A stretch of 64,000 nucleotides of DNA from Leifsonia sp. ZF2019. Its GTDB lineage: Bacteria; Actinomycetota; Actinomycetes; Actinomycetales; Microbacteriaceae. The DNA lies in NCBI RefSeq assembly GCF_019924635.1, contig NZ_CP065037.1:2852001-2916000 (forward strand), read 5' to 3'. Shown one piece after another: positions 54,188 to 61,529 of the stretch. Within the stretch, counting starts at the first letter, position 1; each line of letters starts with the position of its first letter. Position numbers and translations under genes: made by a program. The notes beneath the pieces are model-generated. The model was not told where the DNA came from. It saw only the letters and a list, made by a program, of their open reading frames with translations, and did no database searches.

Positions 54188-54585
54188 CGACAGCCCCCTT
54201 TCACTCTCTCTGATCCTGACGCGCGGTCAAGGATCGCTTGCAGCCGGCGCTCTTGATCCGCGGCGCTACGCAGTGCCCGTTCCGACTGCGCGTCGTCGTA
54301 CTGAGGCGAGTAGGTCAAGGACGGCTCGAGGTTGTCCCACGCCCAATCACACGCGGCATCCTCATTCGCGAACACACGAAGAGTGCCGTCCTCGTTCGTC
54401 ACCGGTTCAGCACTCTCCCGAAGGTCACCGGCCGTAGCGGTCACCGTGCCATCACGATGCGGAATCAACGCAACGAGCGTCGGACTCGGCCGACCGTCCG
54501 GCACCCAGGAAATCGCATACGGCAGAAACGATTCTCCTCCCCGGGCCGTCGCAGCCACGCGCTTCCGGAGCTCCGGATAATTCAT
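54184..54585 (-). CDS. Putative immunity protein, copy 2
   Basis: This 133-residue cytoplasmic protein has ATG at 54585 (MNYPELRKRV). It is a close paralogue of the 54733-55119 protein. Both share SFLPYAI-x-WV, GRPSPTLVALIP, GTVTAT, GDLRE, EPVTN, RVFA-x-ED, AC-x-WAW, LEPSL and a coiled C-terminal tail. By eye about 80 of 120 aligned residues are identical. It follows the toxin and the first copy, and overlaps the ART-like gene by GTGA. The frame to 54669 is not used. I do not recognise a named family. Immunity is inferred from position. Confidence 0.65.
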   Translation of the reverse strand: MNYPELRKRVAATARGGESFLPYAISWVPDGRPSPTLVALIPHRDGTVTATAGDLRESAEPVTNEDGTLRVFANEDAACDWAWDNLEPSLTYSPQYDDAQSERALRSAADQERRLQAILDRASGSERVKGGCR

Positions 54586-54732
54586 CGTCTGACCGTTCTC
54601 TCGCGCCCTCCAGAAGTCCGGAGGGCCGCACGTACTCGACTTCGAGCGTCCGTCGCGCGTCTCCTCCACTCGAGGTGCTCATGGAGATCTGAGAGCGCGA
54701 GCCTGATCGTGACTCTTCTCGACGCCGCGAGC

Positions 54733-55119
54733 TCAGTCATGACCGGTGGGACGACTCCTGTCGAGGAGGGCTTGAGCTCGCTGCAATTGTGCCTGAGCGC
54801 TCCGCAACGCTTCCTCCGTCTGTTCAGCGGTGTACTTCGGTGAGGAGGACAGCGAAGGCTCAAGGTAGCCCCAAGCCCATTCGCACGCTTCGTCCTCGGT
54901 CGCGAACACACGGATGCTCCCATCGTCATTCGTCACCGGCTCAACCTTTTCGCGGAGATCACCGACTGTGGCAGTGACCGTACCGTTGCCCTGCGGAATC
55001 AGTGCGACGAGTGTAGGACTCGGTCTCCCGCCAGCGACCCAATCGATCGCGTAAGGGAGGAAAGAACGTCCGACTTTCGGCAGCGCGGCCAGCCGCTCTT
55101 CCAGTTCCGTGTACTTCAT
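54733..55119 (-). CDS. Putative immunity protein to the TNT toxin, copy 1
   Basis: This 128-residue protein has ATG at 55119 (MKYTELEERLAALPKVG) and AAGGA nine bases upstream. It lies 30 bases after the TNT toxin gene on the same strand, the standard place for a cognate immunity gene, as with the immunity factor after Mycobacterium CpnT. It is acidic with a single compact domain and a helical C-terminal tail (AEQTEEALRSAQAQLQRAQALLDR). A paralogue follows after a 147-base gap. Sequence around the gene is visibly poorer in G+C than the flanks. Confidence 0.68.
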   Translation of the reverse strand: MKYTELEERLAALPKVGRSFLPYAIDWVAGGRPSPTLVALIPQGNGTVTATVGDLREKVEPVTNDDGSIRVFATEDEACEWAWGYLEPSLSSSPKYTAEQTEEALRSAQAQLQRAQALLDRSRPTGHD

Positions 55120-55149
55120 TGGCGTTCGTCCTTCTCGCTCACGGTCGAT

Positions 55150-56487
55150 TCACCGAACCCGTATATATCCATCGTGAATCCATTTCGCGATCCCTCCCGG
55201 GAAATGGAACTGCAACCCACCGCCCGCCTGCTGAAAGTCACCGGCAATCCACCCGGCGCGCACGTCTGGCGGTAGTTGTTTCACGACTTCTATTTCGTAG
55301 TGCTCGAACGTCGGCGCGAGCCTGTCAGGCGGCAGGCTCTGAGAGGGAAAAGCGGTTCCGGGCGGAGACGCGAACTCGCCCGTGTCCTTTTCGGGTCGAA
55401 GCGGTGAAAGTCGGTCGATGACATCGCCAGGCTGTAGGAACTCGTCGGCAGGAACGATGGGTCTACCCGTGTCGAATCCATCGTGGGAAGGCCAGCGCCA
55501 ATCGGCAAACCCCTTGTCGGTGAAGCTCTTGAGGTGGGTATCGATGAATTCCGTTCCGCTCAGGTCTCCGAACGGCTTGTAACCGGGGATGCCTGCATCA
55601 TCCGCCCAATGCTGCATGTCGCTGATGAGCGCGTTGCGGCGTGGGTCGAGTCGCCGCACACCGGGAAGGCCGGCCACGCCCTCTTTCGCGTTGTGCGCGG
55701 CCCTCTTCGCGGCCTCCTTCCCACCCTTCAGCACCGACGCGAACAGCTCGTCCGCCTCGCGCAGCAGCCCGCGCAGCTCGTCGAGGAGCTTCGAGAGCGC
55801 CTTCACCGACCGCACGAGGGCGGTCATCTTGGAGCCGACCTTGGCGGTCCAGGAGGCGACGCGGGTGGAGACCTGTTCGACGATCCACGGGGTGGCGAGG
55901 CCGAGGGAGAGGACGGCCTCGGACGCCCAGGAGATCGCGGAGCCGACGAGTTGGGAGAGCACGTCGCGGACGATGTCGTGCACGACCTGCACGATGGTAG
56001 AGGCGATGCCGAGGCCGGTCGTCATGGCGCCCGCCCAGGTGGCGGCGCCATGGAGGTGCTGGGCCGAGTCCTGCTGGAATCGGCGGTAGGCGTCCATCGC
56101 CTCGCCGGCGAGCTCGTCGACGTCGCCGAGGATGCGCGTGAGCTCGTCGCCCGACGCCTGCAGCTGCTTCTGGATGTTGGTCCAGGTCTGCGCGAAGGCC
56201 TGCACCTCGCCGGCGTCTCCGGTGAGGTCGTTGAACCAGCCCTTGAGGGGCTCGAAGTGGTCGATCAGCCAGCCGAGGCCCGCGGCGATGAGGGAGCCGA
56301 GCGGGTCCGAGACGGTGGCGATGGTGTCGGCCGCGGCGGCGAACGCGGCCATGCCGCCTTCGACCCAGTCTCCGGATTCGATCGCCGAGGCCAGCTGGGT
56401 GCCGGAATCGAGGAGCCCGGCGCCGCTGAAAGGCGTCGCGGTGTCGACCGGGGCCGCAACGAGGGGGTTCGCGTTCACCGGCGTCAC
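55150..56487 (-). CDS. Type-VII-linked toxin: WXG-like N-terminus with C-terminal TNT domain
   Basis: This 445-residue protein has a helical N-terminal region (about 40-270) of the CpnT/WXG100-like kind, with a W-A-G motif at 151-153 and long amphipathic helices, as in type VII secretion substrates. The C-terminal part (about 329-445) matches the tuberculosis-necrotizing-toxin fold, an NAD+ glycohydrolase. It has DWRWPSHDGFDTG, LQPGDVIDRLSP, FASPPGTAFPSQSLPPDR, YEIEVVKQLP and the conserved Gln stretch FQQAGGGLQF near 418-427. It should deplete NAD+ in target cells. The GTG at 56487 overlaps the EspC-like gene (GTGA), and an immunity-like gene follows. No secretion machinery lies in the window. 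Confidence 0.85.
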   Translation of the reverse strand: MTPVNANPLVAAPVDTATPFSGAGLLDSGTQLASAIESGDWVEGGMAAFAAAADTIATVSDPLGSLIAAGLGWLIDHFEPLKGWFNDLTGDAGEVQAFAQTWTNIQKQLQASGDELTRILGDVDELAGEAMDAYRRFQQDSAQHLHGAATWAGAMTTGLGIASTIVQVVHDIVRDVLSQLVGSAISWASEAVLSLGLATPWIVEQVSTRVASWTAKVGSKMTALVRSVKALSKLLDELRGLLREADELFASVLKGGKEAAKRAAHNAKEGVAGLPGVRRLDPRRNALISDMQHWADDAGIPGYKPFGDLSGTEFIDTHLKSFTDKGFADWRWPSHDGFDTGRPIVPADEFLQPGDVIDRLSPLRPEKDTGEFASPPGTAFPSQSLPPDRLAPTFEHYEIEVVKQLPPDVRAGWIAGDFQQAGGGLQFHFPGGIAKWIHDGYIRVR

Positions 56488-56804
56488 CCCAACCCCTTCT
56501 CGAGCGCGCGCACCGCCTGCACGATGTCGTCCTCGACCGCGGCTGCGTCGGCCGCGACCCCGCGGACCTCCCTGGCACTGCGCGTGACCATGCCCTCGGC
56601 GGCGGAGATGGCGGACGCTGCCATCGTCGCCGCGAGCGTCGCCGGGGCGACCAAGAAGGAGCAGATCACACCGAACGCGCCGCCGCCCATGTTCGTGGCG
56701 GCGGCCGCCTGCCGGGCGACGCCGATGTCGGCCGCGACCTGGTCCACACGGACCGCGTGCGCGTGGATGACCTCCGCATCCACGGCGATCCTCTTCCCCG
56801 CCAT
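56484..56804 (-). CDS. EspC/ESAT-6-like small type VII secretion partner
   Basis: This 106-residue, nearly all-helical protein starts at the ATG at 56804 (MAGKRIAVDAEVIHAHAVRVDQVAADIG) with a GGGGGGAA ribosome site. It has two long helices linked by a Gly/Ala-rich turn (NMGGGAFGVI) and an Ala-rich hydrophobic stretch, and closes with VEDDIVQAVRALEKGLG. Size and helical pattern fit the EspC/WXG100 superfamily, although the classic WxG is absent. It overlaps the toxin gene, so it is the likely co-secreted partner or chaperone. Confidence 0.68.
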   Translation of the reverse strand: MAGKRIAVDAEVIHAHAVRVDQVAADIGVARQAAAATNMGGGAFGVICSFLVAPATLAATMAASAISAAEGMVTRSAREVRGVAADAAAVEDDIVQAVRALEKGLG

Positions 56805-56823
56805 GTTCCCCCCGACCGTCGTC

Positions 56824-57246
56824 TCAGTACTGGATCCGTGTGCCGTCGCCCGGACCCTCCGGACCGTCCGGGCGCGCCCGCTCGACCTCGTCGCGGAGGT
56901 GGGCCACGATGCCCGACTCCTCGCCGAACGCCTCGCTCGCTGCGGCCACCGCCTGTGCGCCCGCCTGACGCTGCGCGGCGTTCGCCGTCTCGACGATGAG
57001 CCGGCCGAGATCGCGTGCCGAGAGCCGGTACGCCGCCTCGGTGAGGTCGACACCGAGGAGGCGCCCTCCCGCGTCCACGGTGACGGTCAGCTCGCGCCGC
57101 GGCGACGTCGCCTGCCCGCGGAGGGCCTCGATCTGCTGCCGGACCTCGCTCGCGCGCCTCGCACGCTCCTGGGCCTCGGCGATCTGCTCTTCGATCCGCG
57201 CGACGGCGAGGTCGGCGTCCGCATCGGCTGAGAAGAAGTCGGTCAC
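56824..57246 (-). CDS. YbaB/EbfC-family-like protein of the toxin cassette
   Basis: This 140-residue protein starts at a GTG at 57246. An N-terminal helix (LAVARIEEQIAEAQERARRASEVRQQIEALRG) precedes the YbaB/EbfC-like beta segment (RELTVTVDAGGRLLGVDLTEAAYRLSARDLGRLIVETANAAQRQA). Proteins of this fold are often the first gene of ESX-type substrate loci. TATGCT lies six bases ahead of the GTG, so the cassette transcript may start at the codon itself. It lies 19 bases upstream of the EspC-like gene. Confidence 0.75.
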   Translation of the reverse strand: MTDFFSADADADLAVARIEEQIAEAQERARRASEVRQQIEALRGQATSPRRELTVTVDAGGRLLGVDLTEAAYRLSARDLGRLIVETANAAQRQAGAQAVAAASEAFGEESGIVAHLRDEVERARPDGPEGPGDGTRIQY

Positions 57247-57252
57247 CGGGAC

Positions 57253-57258
57253 AGCATA
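57253..57258 (-). promoter_or_regulatory. -10 element of the toxin cassette
   Basis: TATGCT on the minus strand is followed by six bases (GTCCCG) and the GTG at 57246. It is the likely promoter of the whole YbaB-EspC-toxin-immunity operon. Confidence 0.5.
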
Positions 57259-57277
57259 GCCAAACGGACGTCCGGCG

Positions 57278-58108
57278 CTAGCGGGTCTCCCTGCCCTTGT
57301 GCTCCAGCGCCGCCTGATACAGGTCGCGGCGACCGAGACCGGTGGCCTCGGCGACCTCGGCCGCGGCCTCCTTGAGGCGCGTGCCGGAGGCGACGAGGGC
57401 GAGCACCTGCTCCAGCGCGCTCTCGGGGTCCACGACGCGTGCCGGAGCGCCGGCGACCACGATCGCGATCTCGCCGCGCACGCCGTCGGCCGCCCAGTCG
57501 GCGAGTTCGGCGGCGGTGCCGCGGCGGACCTCTTCGAACAGCTTCGTCAGCTCACGGCACACGACGACACGGCGCTCGGCGCCCAGCTCCTCCGCCATCG
57601 CGGCGAGGGAGGCAGCGAGCCGGTTGGGCGACTCGAAGAAGACCATGGTGCGGGGCTCCGCCGCGAGAGCGCGCAGCGCGGAGGAGCGCTCCCCCGGCTT
57701 GCGCGGGAGGAAGCCCTCGAAGGTGAAGCGGTCCGTGGGCAGGCCCGAGACGGCGAGAGCGGTCAGCACCGCCGACGGTCCGGGCAGGGCGGTGACCGTC
57801 ACCCCGGCAGCGGCGGCCGCCTCGACGAGGTGGAAACCGGGATCGCTGACGGTCGGCATCCCGGCGTCGGAGAGCACGACGACGTCCTGCTCGCGGGCGA
57901 GGTCGACCAGTTCGGCGGCCCTGTCGCGCTCGTTGTGGTCGTGCAGGGCGATCAGCCGCGGCCGGTTGGCGATACCGAGGCCGGCGAGCAGACGCTGCGC
58001 GACGCGGGTGTCCTCGGCGGCGACGACGGGTGCCTCGCCGAGCACCTCGACCAGACGCGCGGAGGCGTCGCCGAGGTTGCCGATGGGAGTCGCGGCCAGA
58101 ATGATCAT
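57278..58108 (-). CDS. rsmI: 16S rRNA (cytidine-1402-2'-O)-methyltransferase RsmI
   Basis: This 276-residue SAM methyltransferase of the tetrapyrrole-methylase fold has IILAATPIGNLGDASARLVE, VAAEDTRVAQRLL, LIALHDHNERDRAAELV, VVVLSDAGMPTVSDPGFHLVEAA, ALPGPSAVLTALAVSGLPTDRFTFEGFLPRKPGER and VFFESPNRLAASL. It is divergent from pmt with a 62-base gap, the usual actinobacterial arrangement. metG normally lies next to it; here the toxin island separates them. Confidence 0.96.
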   Translation of the reverse strand: MIILAATPIGNLGDASARLVEVLGEAPVVAAEDTRVAQRLLAGLGIANRPRLIALHDHNERDRAAELVDLAREQDVVVLSDAGMPTVSDPGFHLVEAAAAAGVTVTALPGPSAVLTALAVSGLPTDRFTFEGFLPRKPGERSSALRALAAEPRTMVFFESPNRLAASLAAMAEELGAERRVVVCRELTKLFEEVRRGTAAELADWAADGVRGEIAIVVAGAPARVVDPESALEQVLALVASGTRLKEAAAEVAEATGLGRRDLYQAALEHKGRETR

Positions 58109-58158
58109 GCCCTCAGTCTGTCAGGCGCCCTCACGGCTCCGCGCCCGCGGCGTCCCCG

Positions 58159-58164
58159 TACGAT
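58159..58164 (+). promoter_or_regulatory. -10 element of pmt
   Basis: TACGAT lies six bases ahead of the GTG start at 58171 and no ribosome site is present, which fits a leaderless transcript. Confidence 0.5.
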
Positions 58165-58170
58165 TGCCTG

Positions 58171-59784
58171 GTGAGCTCCCACCCCGTGACCGATCCCGCC
58201 CCCGCGCACGTCGCGCCCGGCGAGACCGGCAGCCGCCTCGACGACTGGTGGGCCCGCGTCCTGCGCACGCCCACGCGCCTGCGCATCTGGTACTGGGGGG
58301 CGCCGATCGGCGTGACTCTCCTGGCCGCGGTGCTGCGGCTGTGGGACCTCGGCTCGCCGCACGCGCTGGTGTTCGACGAGACCTTCTATGTCAAAGACGC
58401 GTGGTCGCTGTTCCATCTGGGATACGAGGGCAGCTGGCCGGCGAAGGCCGACGAGCAGTTCAACTCGGGGAAGACCGACATCTTCTTGTCGTCGCCGTCG
58501 TTCGTCGCCCATCCCCCGCTGGGCAAGTGGATCATCGCGCTGGGGATGGCGGCGACGGGAGCGGGCAACGCGTTCGGCTGGCGCGTCGCGACCGCCGTGG
58601 TCGGCATCCTGGCGGTGCTGCTGGTATTCCTCCTCGCCCGGGCGCTGTTCCGTTCGACGATCATCGCGGCGATCGCCGGGTTCCTGCTGGCGATCGACGG
58701 GCACGCGATCGTGATGAGCCGGGTCGCCCTGCTGGACAACATGGTCATGTTCTTCGGCCTCCTCGCGTTCGGCTGCATCCTGCTCGATCGGAGCTGGCAC
58801 GCGCGGCGGCTGGCAGCCTCCGTGATGGCGGCTCGATCGGCCGGACGCTCGCCGGAGTGGGGACCGGTGCTGTGGTGGCGGCCGTGGCTGATCGCCGCGG
58901 GCATCCTGTGCGGGCTGTGCGCGGGCGTCAAGTGGAGCGGCTTCTACTTCCTCGCCTTCTTCGCCGTCTACACCGTCGTCGTGGACGCGGTGGCGCGCCG
59001 CCGGGAGGGGCTCGCCTTCTACGTCAGCGGGGCGACGCTCAAGCAGGCTCCCGCCACGTTCGTGCTGATGGTGCCGATCGCCTTCCTCGTGTACATCGCG
59101 ACGTGGACGGGCTGGATCGTGACCGACGGCGGCTACTACCGCCACTGGGCGGAGTCGACGCACATGCAGTGGACCGGCCTGCTGAGCTCCGTGCCGCTGT
59201 GGCTGCAGAACCTCTGGCACTACCAGACGGAGATGTACAACTACAGCATCAACCTGCACGTGCCGCACCCCTACCAGTCCAACCCGCTGACGTGGCTGTT
59301 CATGATCCGTCCGACGAGCATGTACTACGTCGGCACGACGCAGGGGCAGGGCGGCTGCGACGTCTCGAGCTGCTCCGCGGCGATCACCTCGCTCGGCAAT
59401 CCGCTCATCTGGTGGGCGGGCGCGGCCGCTCTGTTCTACCTGCTCTACCGGCTCGTGCGGTACCGCGAGTGGCAGGTCGGCCTCATCCTGACCGGGCTCG
59501 CCGCGGGCTACCTGCCCTGGATGCTCTACATCAACCGCACGATCTTCCAGTTCTACTCGATCGCGTTCGAGCCCTACCTGATCCTGGGGCTGGCGGCGAC
59601 GATCGCGATCGTCCTCGGCTCGCGCACGGACGCGCGCCCCCGGCGGCGACGCGGGATCGCGTGGGTGGCGGTGTTCCTCGCGGCGGCGGCCCTGCTGAGC
59701 GTGTACTTCTGGCCGATCTGGACGGGCGAGCAGATCCCGTTCTGGTTCTGGCAGATGCACATGTGGCTGCCGAGCTGGGTGTAG
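58171..59784 (+). CDS. pmt: Protein O-mannosyltransferase
   Basis: This 537-residue polytopic GT39 enzyme transfers mannose from a polyprenyl carrier to Ser/Thr of exported proteins. The acidic catalytic pair is in LVFDETFYVKDAWSL near residue 70, and VAHPPLGKWIIALGM follows. About eleven hydrophobic segments and the large outer loops (WALQ-type WLQNLWHYQTEMYNYSINL and HPYQSNPLTWLFMIRPT) are present. It starts with a GTG at 58171. Two genes downstream encode exported or surface-type proteins that could be substrates. Confidence 0.94.
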   Translation: MSSHPVTDPAPAHVAPGETGSRLDDWWARVLRTPTRLRIWYWGAPIGVTLLAAVLRLWDLGSPHALVFDETFYVKDAWSLFHLGYEGSWPAKADEQFNSGKTDIFLSSPSFVAHPPLGKWIIALGMAATGAGNAFGWRVATAVVGILAVLLVFLLARALFRSTIIAAIAGFLLAIDGHAIVMSRVALLDNMVMFFGLLAFGCILLDRSWHARRLAASVMAARSAGRSPEWGPVLWWRPWLIAAGILCGLCAGVKWSGFYFLAFFAVYTVVVDAVARRREGLAFYVSGATLKQAPATFVLMVPIAFLVYIATWTGWIVTDGGYYRHWAESTHMQWTGLLSSVPLWLQNLWHYQTEMYNYSINLHVPHPYQSNPLTWLFMIRPTSMYYVGTTQGQGGCDVSSCSAAITSLGNPLIWWAGAAALFYLLYRLVRYREWQVGLILTGLAAGYLPWMLYINRTIFQFYSIAFEPYLILGLAATIAIVLGSRTDARPRRRRGIAWVAVFLAAAALLSVYFWPIWTGEQIPFWFWQMHMWLPSWV

Positions 59785-59848
59785 CCGAGACGGCACGGCC
59801 GTTCCGTACGGCCTGGGCCGTGTCGGCAGCCGGGTGTAGACCGGGCGT

Positions 59849-61468
59849 ATGACCGACGCAGAGCTGCCCGGCGACGACCGCCTGGACCACCTCGACCTCG
59901 TCCCGCTGCCCGGGAGCGAGCGGCCCGAGCGCGCGGGATTCCGTGCCCACGGCGCCCTGGACCCCGACGCGCCCGTGTCGGCGACGCTGGTGCTGCGCCG
60001 CCGGGCGGAGCTGCCGGAGAGCGCGCTCGCCCACCCCCTCACCCGCGACGAGCTCGCCGAGCAGTACGGCGCCGCGCCCGCCGACATCTCCCTCGTCACC
60101 GAGACGCTCGGCGCACTCGGCGTCACGATCGAGGAGGCGGACGCGGGACGGCGCACCGTCCGCGTGAGCGGGCCGGCGCGGGTGCTCGCGCGCATCTTCG
60201 GGACCGACCTGGCGCGGTCCGCTCCGGAATCCGCGACCGCGACCGCGGAGGATGCCCCGTACCGCCAGCGCAGCGGCTCCCTCAGCCTCCCCCGCGCGCT
60301 CGACGGCGTCGTCACCGCCGTGCTCGGGCTCGACGACCGCCCCCAGGCCCGCGCCCAGTTCCGCGTCGCACGACCGGCGGCCGTGTCGGTCAGCTACACA
60401 CCGCCCGAGCTCGGCAGGGTCTACGCCTTCCCCGACGGCACCGACGGCACGGGGCAGACCATCGCCATCGTGGAGCTCGGCGGCGGCTACGAGCAGGCGG
60501 ACCTCGACACCTACTTCGCCGGTCTCGGGCTCGCGACCCCGTCCGTCACCGCGGTGGGCGTCGACGGCGGATCCAACGCGCCGGGGGCGGATCCGAACGG
60601 CGCCGACGGGGAGGTCCTGCTCGACATCGAAGTGGCCGGCGCCCTCGCTCCCGGCGCCGCCCTGCTCGTCTACTTCGCCCCGAACACCGACGCCGGCTTC
60701 CTCGACGCCGTCACCACCGCCGCACACGCGGAGCCCACCCCCGCCGCCATCAGTATCAGCTGGGGCCAGGCGGAGGACCAGTGGACGGCGCAGGCGCGCA
60801 CCGCTCTCGACCAGGCGTTGCGGGATGCGGCCGCACTCGGCGCGACGACGACCGTCGCGGCCGGGGACGACGGCAGCGGCGACCGCGTCGGCGACGGCCG
60901 TGCCCACGTCGACTTCCCGGCCTCCTCCCCGCATGCCCTCGCCTGCGGCGGCACGCGGCTCGAAGCGAACGGGACGACCGGTGCCGTGTCGAGCGAGACC
61001 GTCTGGAACAACGGTCCGGGCGGCGGCGCGACGGGCGGCGGGGTGAGCGCGGTGTTCGCCCTGCCCGCCTGGCAGGACGGCGTCGGTGTCCCGACAGCGC
61101 CGACGGCGGCCGGCGGACGCGGCGTGCCCGATGTGGCCGCCGTCGCCGACCCGCAGACGGGCTATCGGGTGCGGGTGGACGGCACGGACACCGTCATCGG
61201 CGGCACCAGCGCCGTCGCTCCGCTGTGGGCGGCGCTCGTCGCACGCCTCGTGCAGAGCACAGGCCGGCCTCTCGGACTCGCTCAACCCGCACTGTACGAC
61301 GCGATCCGTGCGGGGCAGGTGGCGGACGGTTTCCGCGACATCACCAGCGGATCCAACGGCGCCTTCGCCGCGTCCGCAGGCTGGGACGCCTGCACGGGGC
61401 TCGGCGTGCCCGACGGCACGACACTGCTGAGGACGCACGCCACCCATCGACCTCCGCTTCGCACCTAG
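59849..61468 (+). CDS. S53 family peptidase (sedolisin/kumamolisin type)
   Basis: This 539-residue serine-carboxyl peptidase has an N-terminal pro-domain (about 1-180, AHPLTRDELAEQYGAAPADISLVTETLGALGVTI) followed by the catalytic domain from SVSYTPPELGRVYAFPDGTDG. The Glu/Asp pair lies in DGEVLLDIEVAG near 252, the oxyanion Asp region in VAAGDDGSGD, and the nucleophile in GGTSAVAPLWAAL near 452. The calcium site is FRDITSGSNGAFAASAGWDACTGLG. No signal peptide is visible at the N-terminus. It is probably active at acid pH. Confidence 0.92.
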   Translation: MTDAELPGDDRLDHLDLVPLPGSERPERAGFRAHGALDPDAPVSATLVLRRRAELPESALAHPLTRDELAEQYGAAPADISLVTETLGALGVTIEEADAGRRTVRVSGPARVLARIFGTDLARSAPESATATAEDAPYRQRSGSLSLPRALDGVVTAVLGLDDRPQARAQFRVARPAAVSVSYTPPELGRVYAFPDGTDGTGQTIAIVELGGGYEQADLDTYFAGLGLATPSVTAVGVDGGSNAPGADPNGADGEVLLDIEVAGALAPGAALLVYFAPNTDAGFLDAVTTAAHAEPTPAAISISWGQAEDQWTAQARTALDQALRDAAALGATTTVAAGDDGSGDRVGDGRAHVDFPASSPHALACGGTRLEANGTTGAVSSETVWNNGPGGGATGGGVSAVFALPAWQDGVGVPTAPTAAGGRGVPDVAAVADPQTGYRVRVDGTDTVIGGTSAVAPLWAALVARLVQSTGRPLGLAQPALYDAIRAGQVADGFRDITSGSNGAFAASAGWDACTGLGVPDGTTLLRTHATHRPPLRT

Positions 61469-61516
61469 ATTCGCACTCCCCTGAACGGGGTGTCTGGCGC
61501 GGGGTGGAACGCCGAG

Positions 61517-61522
61517 TACTCT
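61517..61522 (+). promoter_or_regulatory. -10 element of the CWB2 protein gene
   Basis: TACTCT is followed by seven bases and the GTG at 61530, without a ribosome site. Confidence 0.45.
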
Positions 61523-61529
61523 CCTGGTC

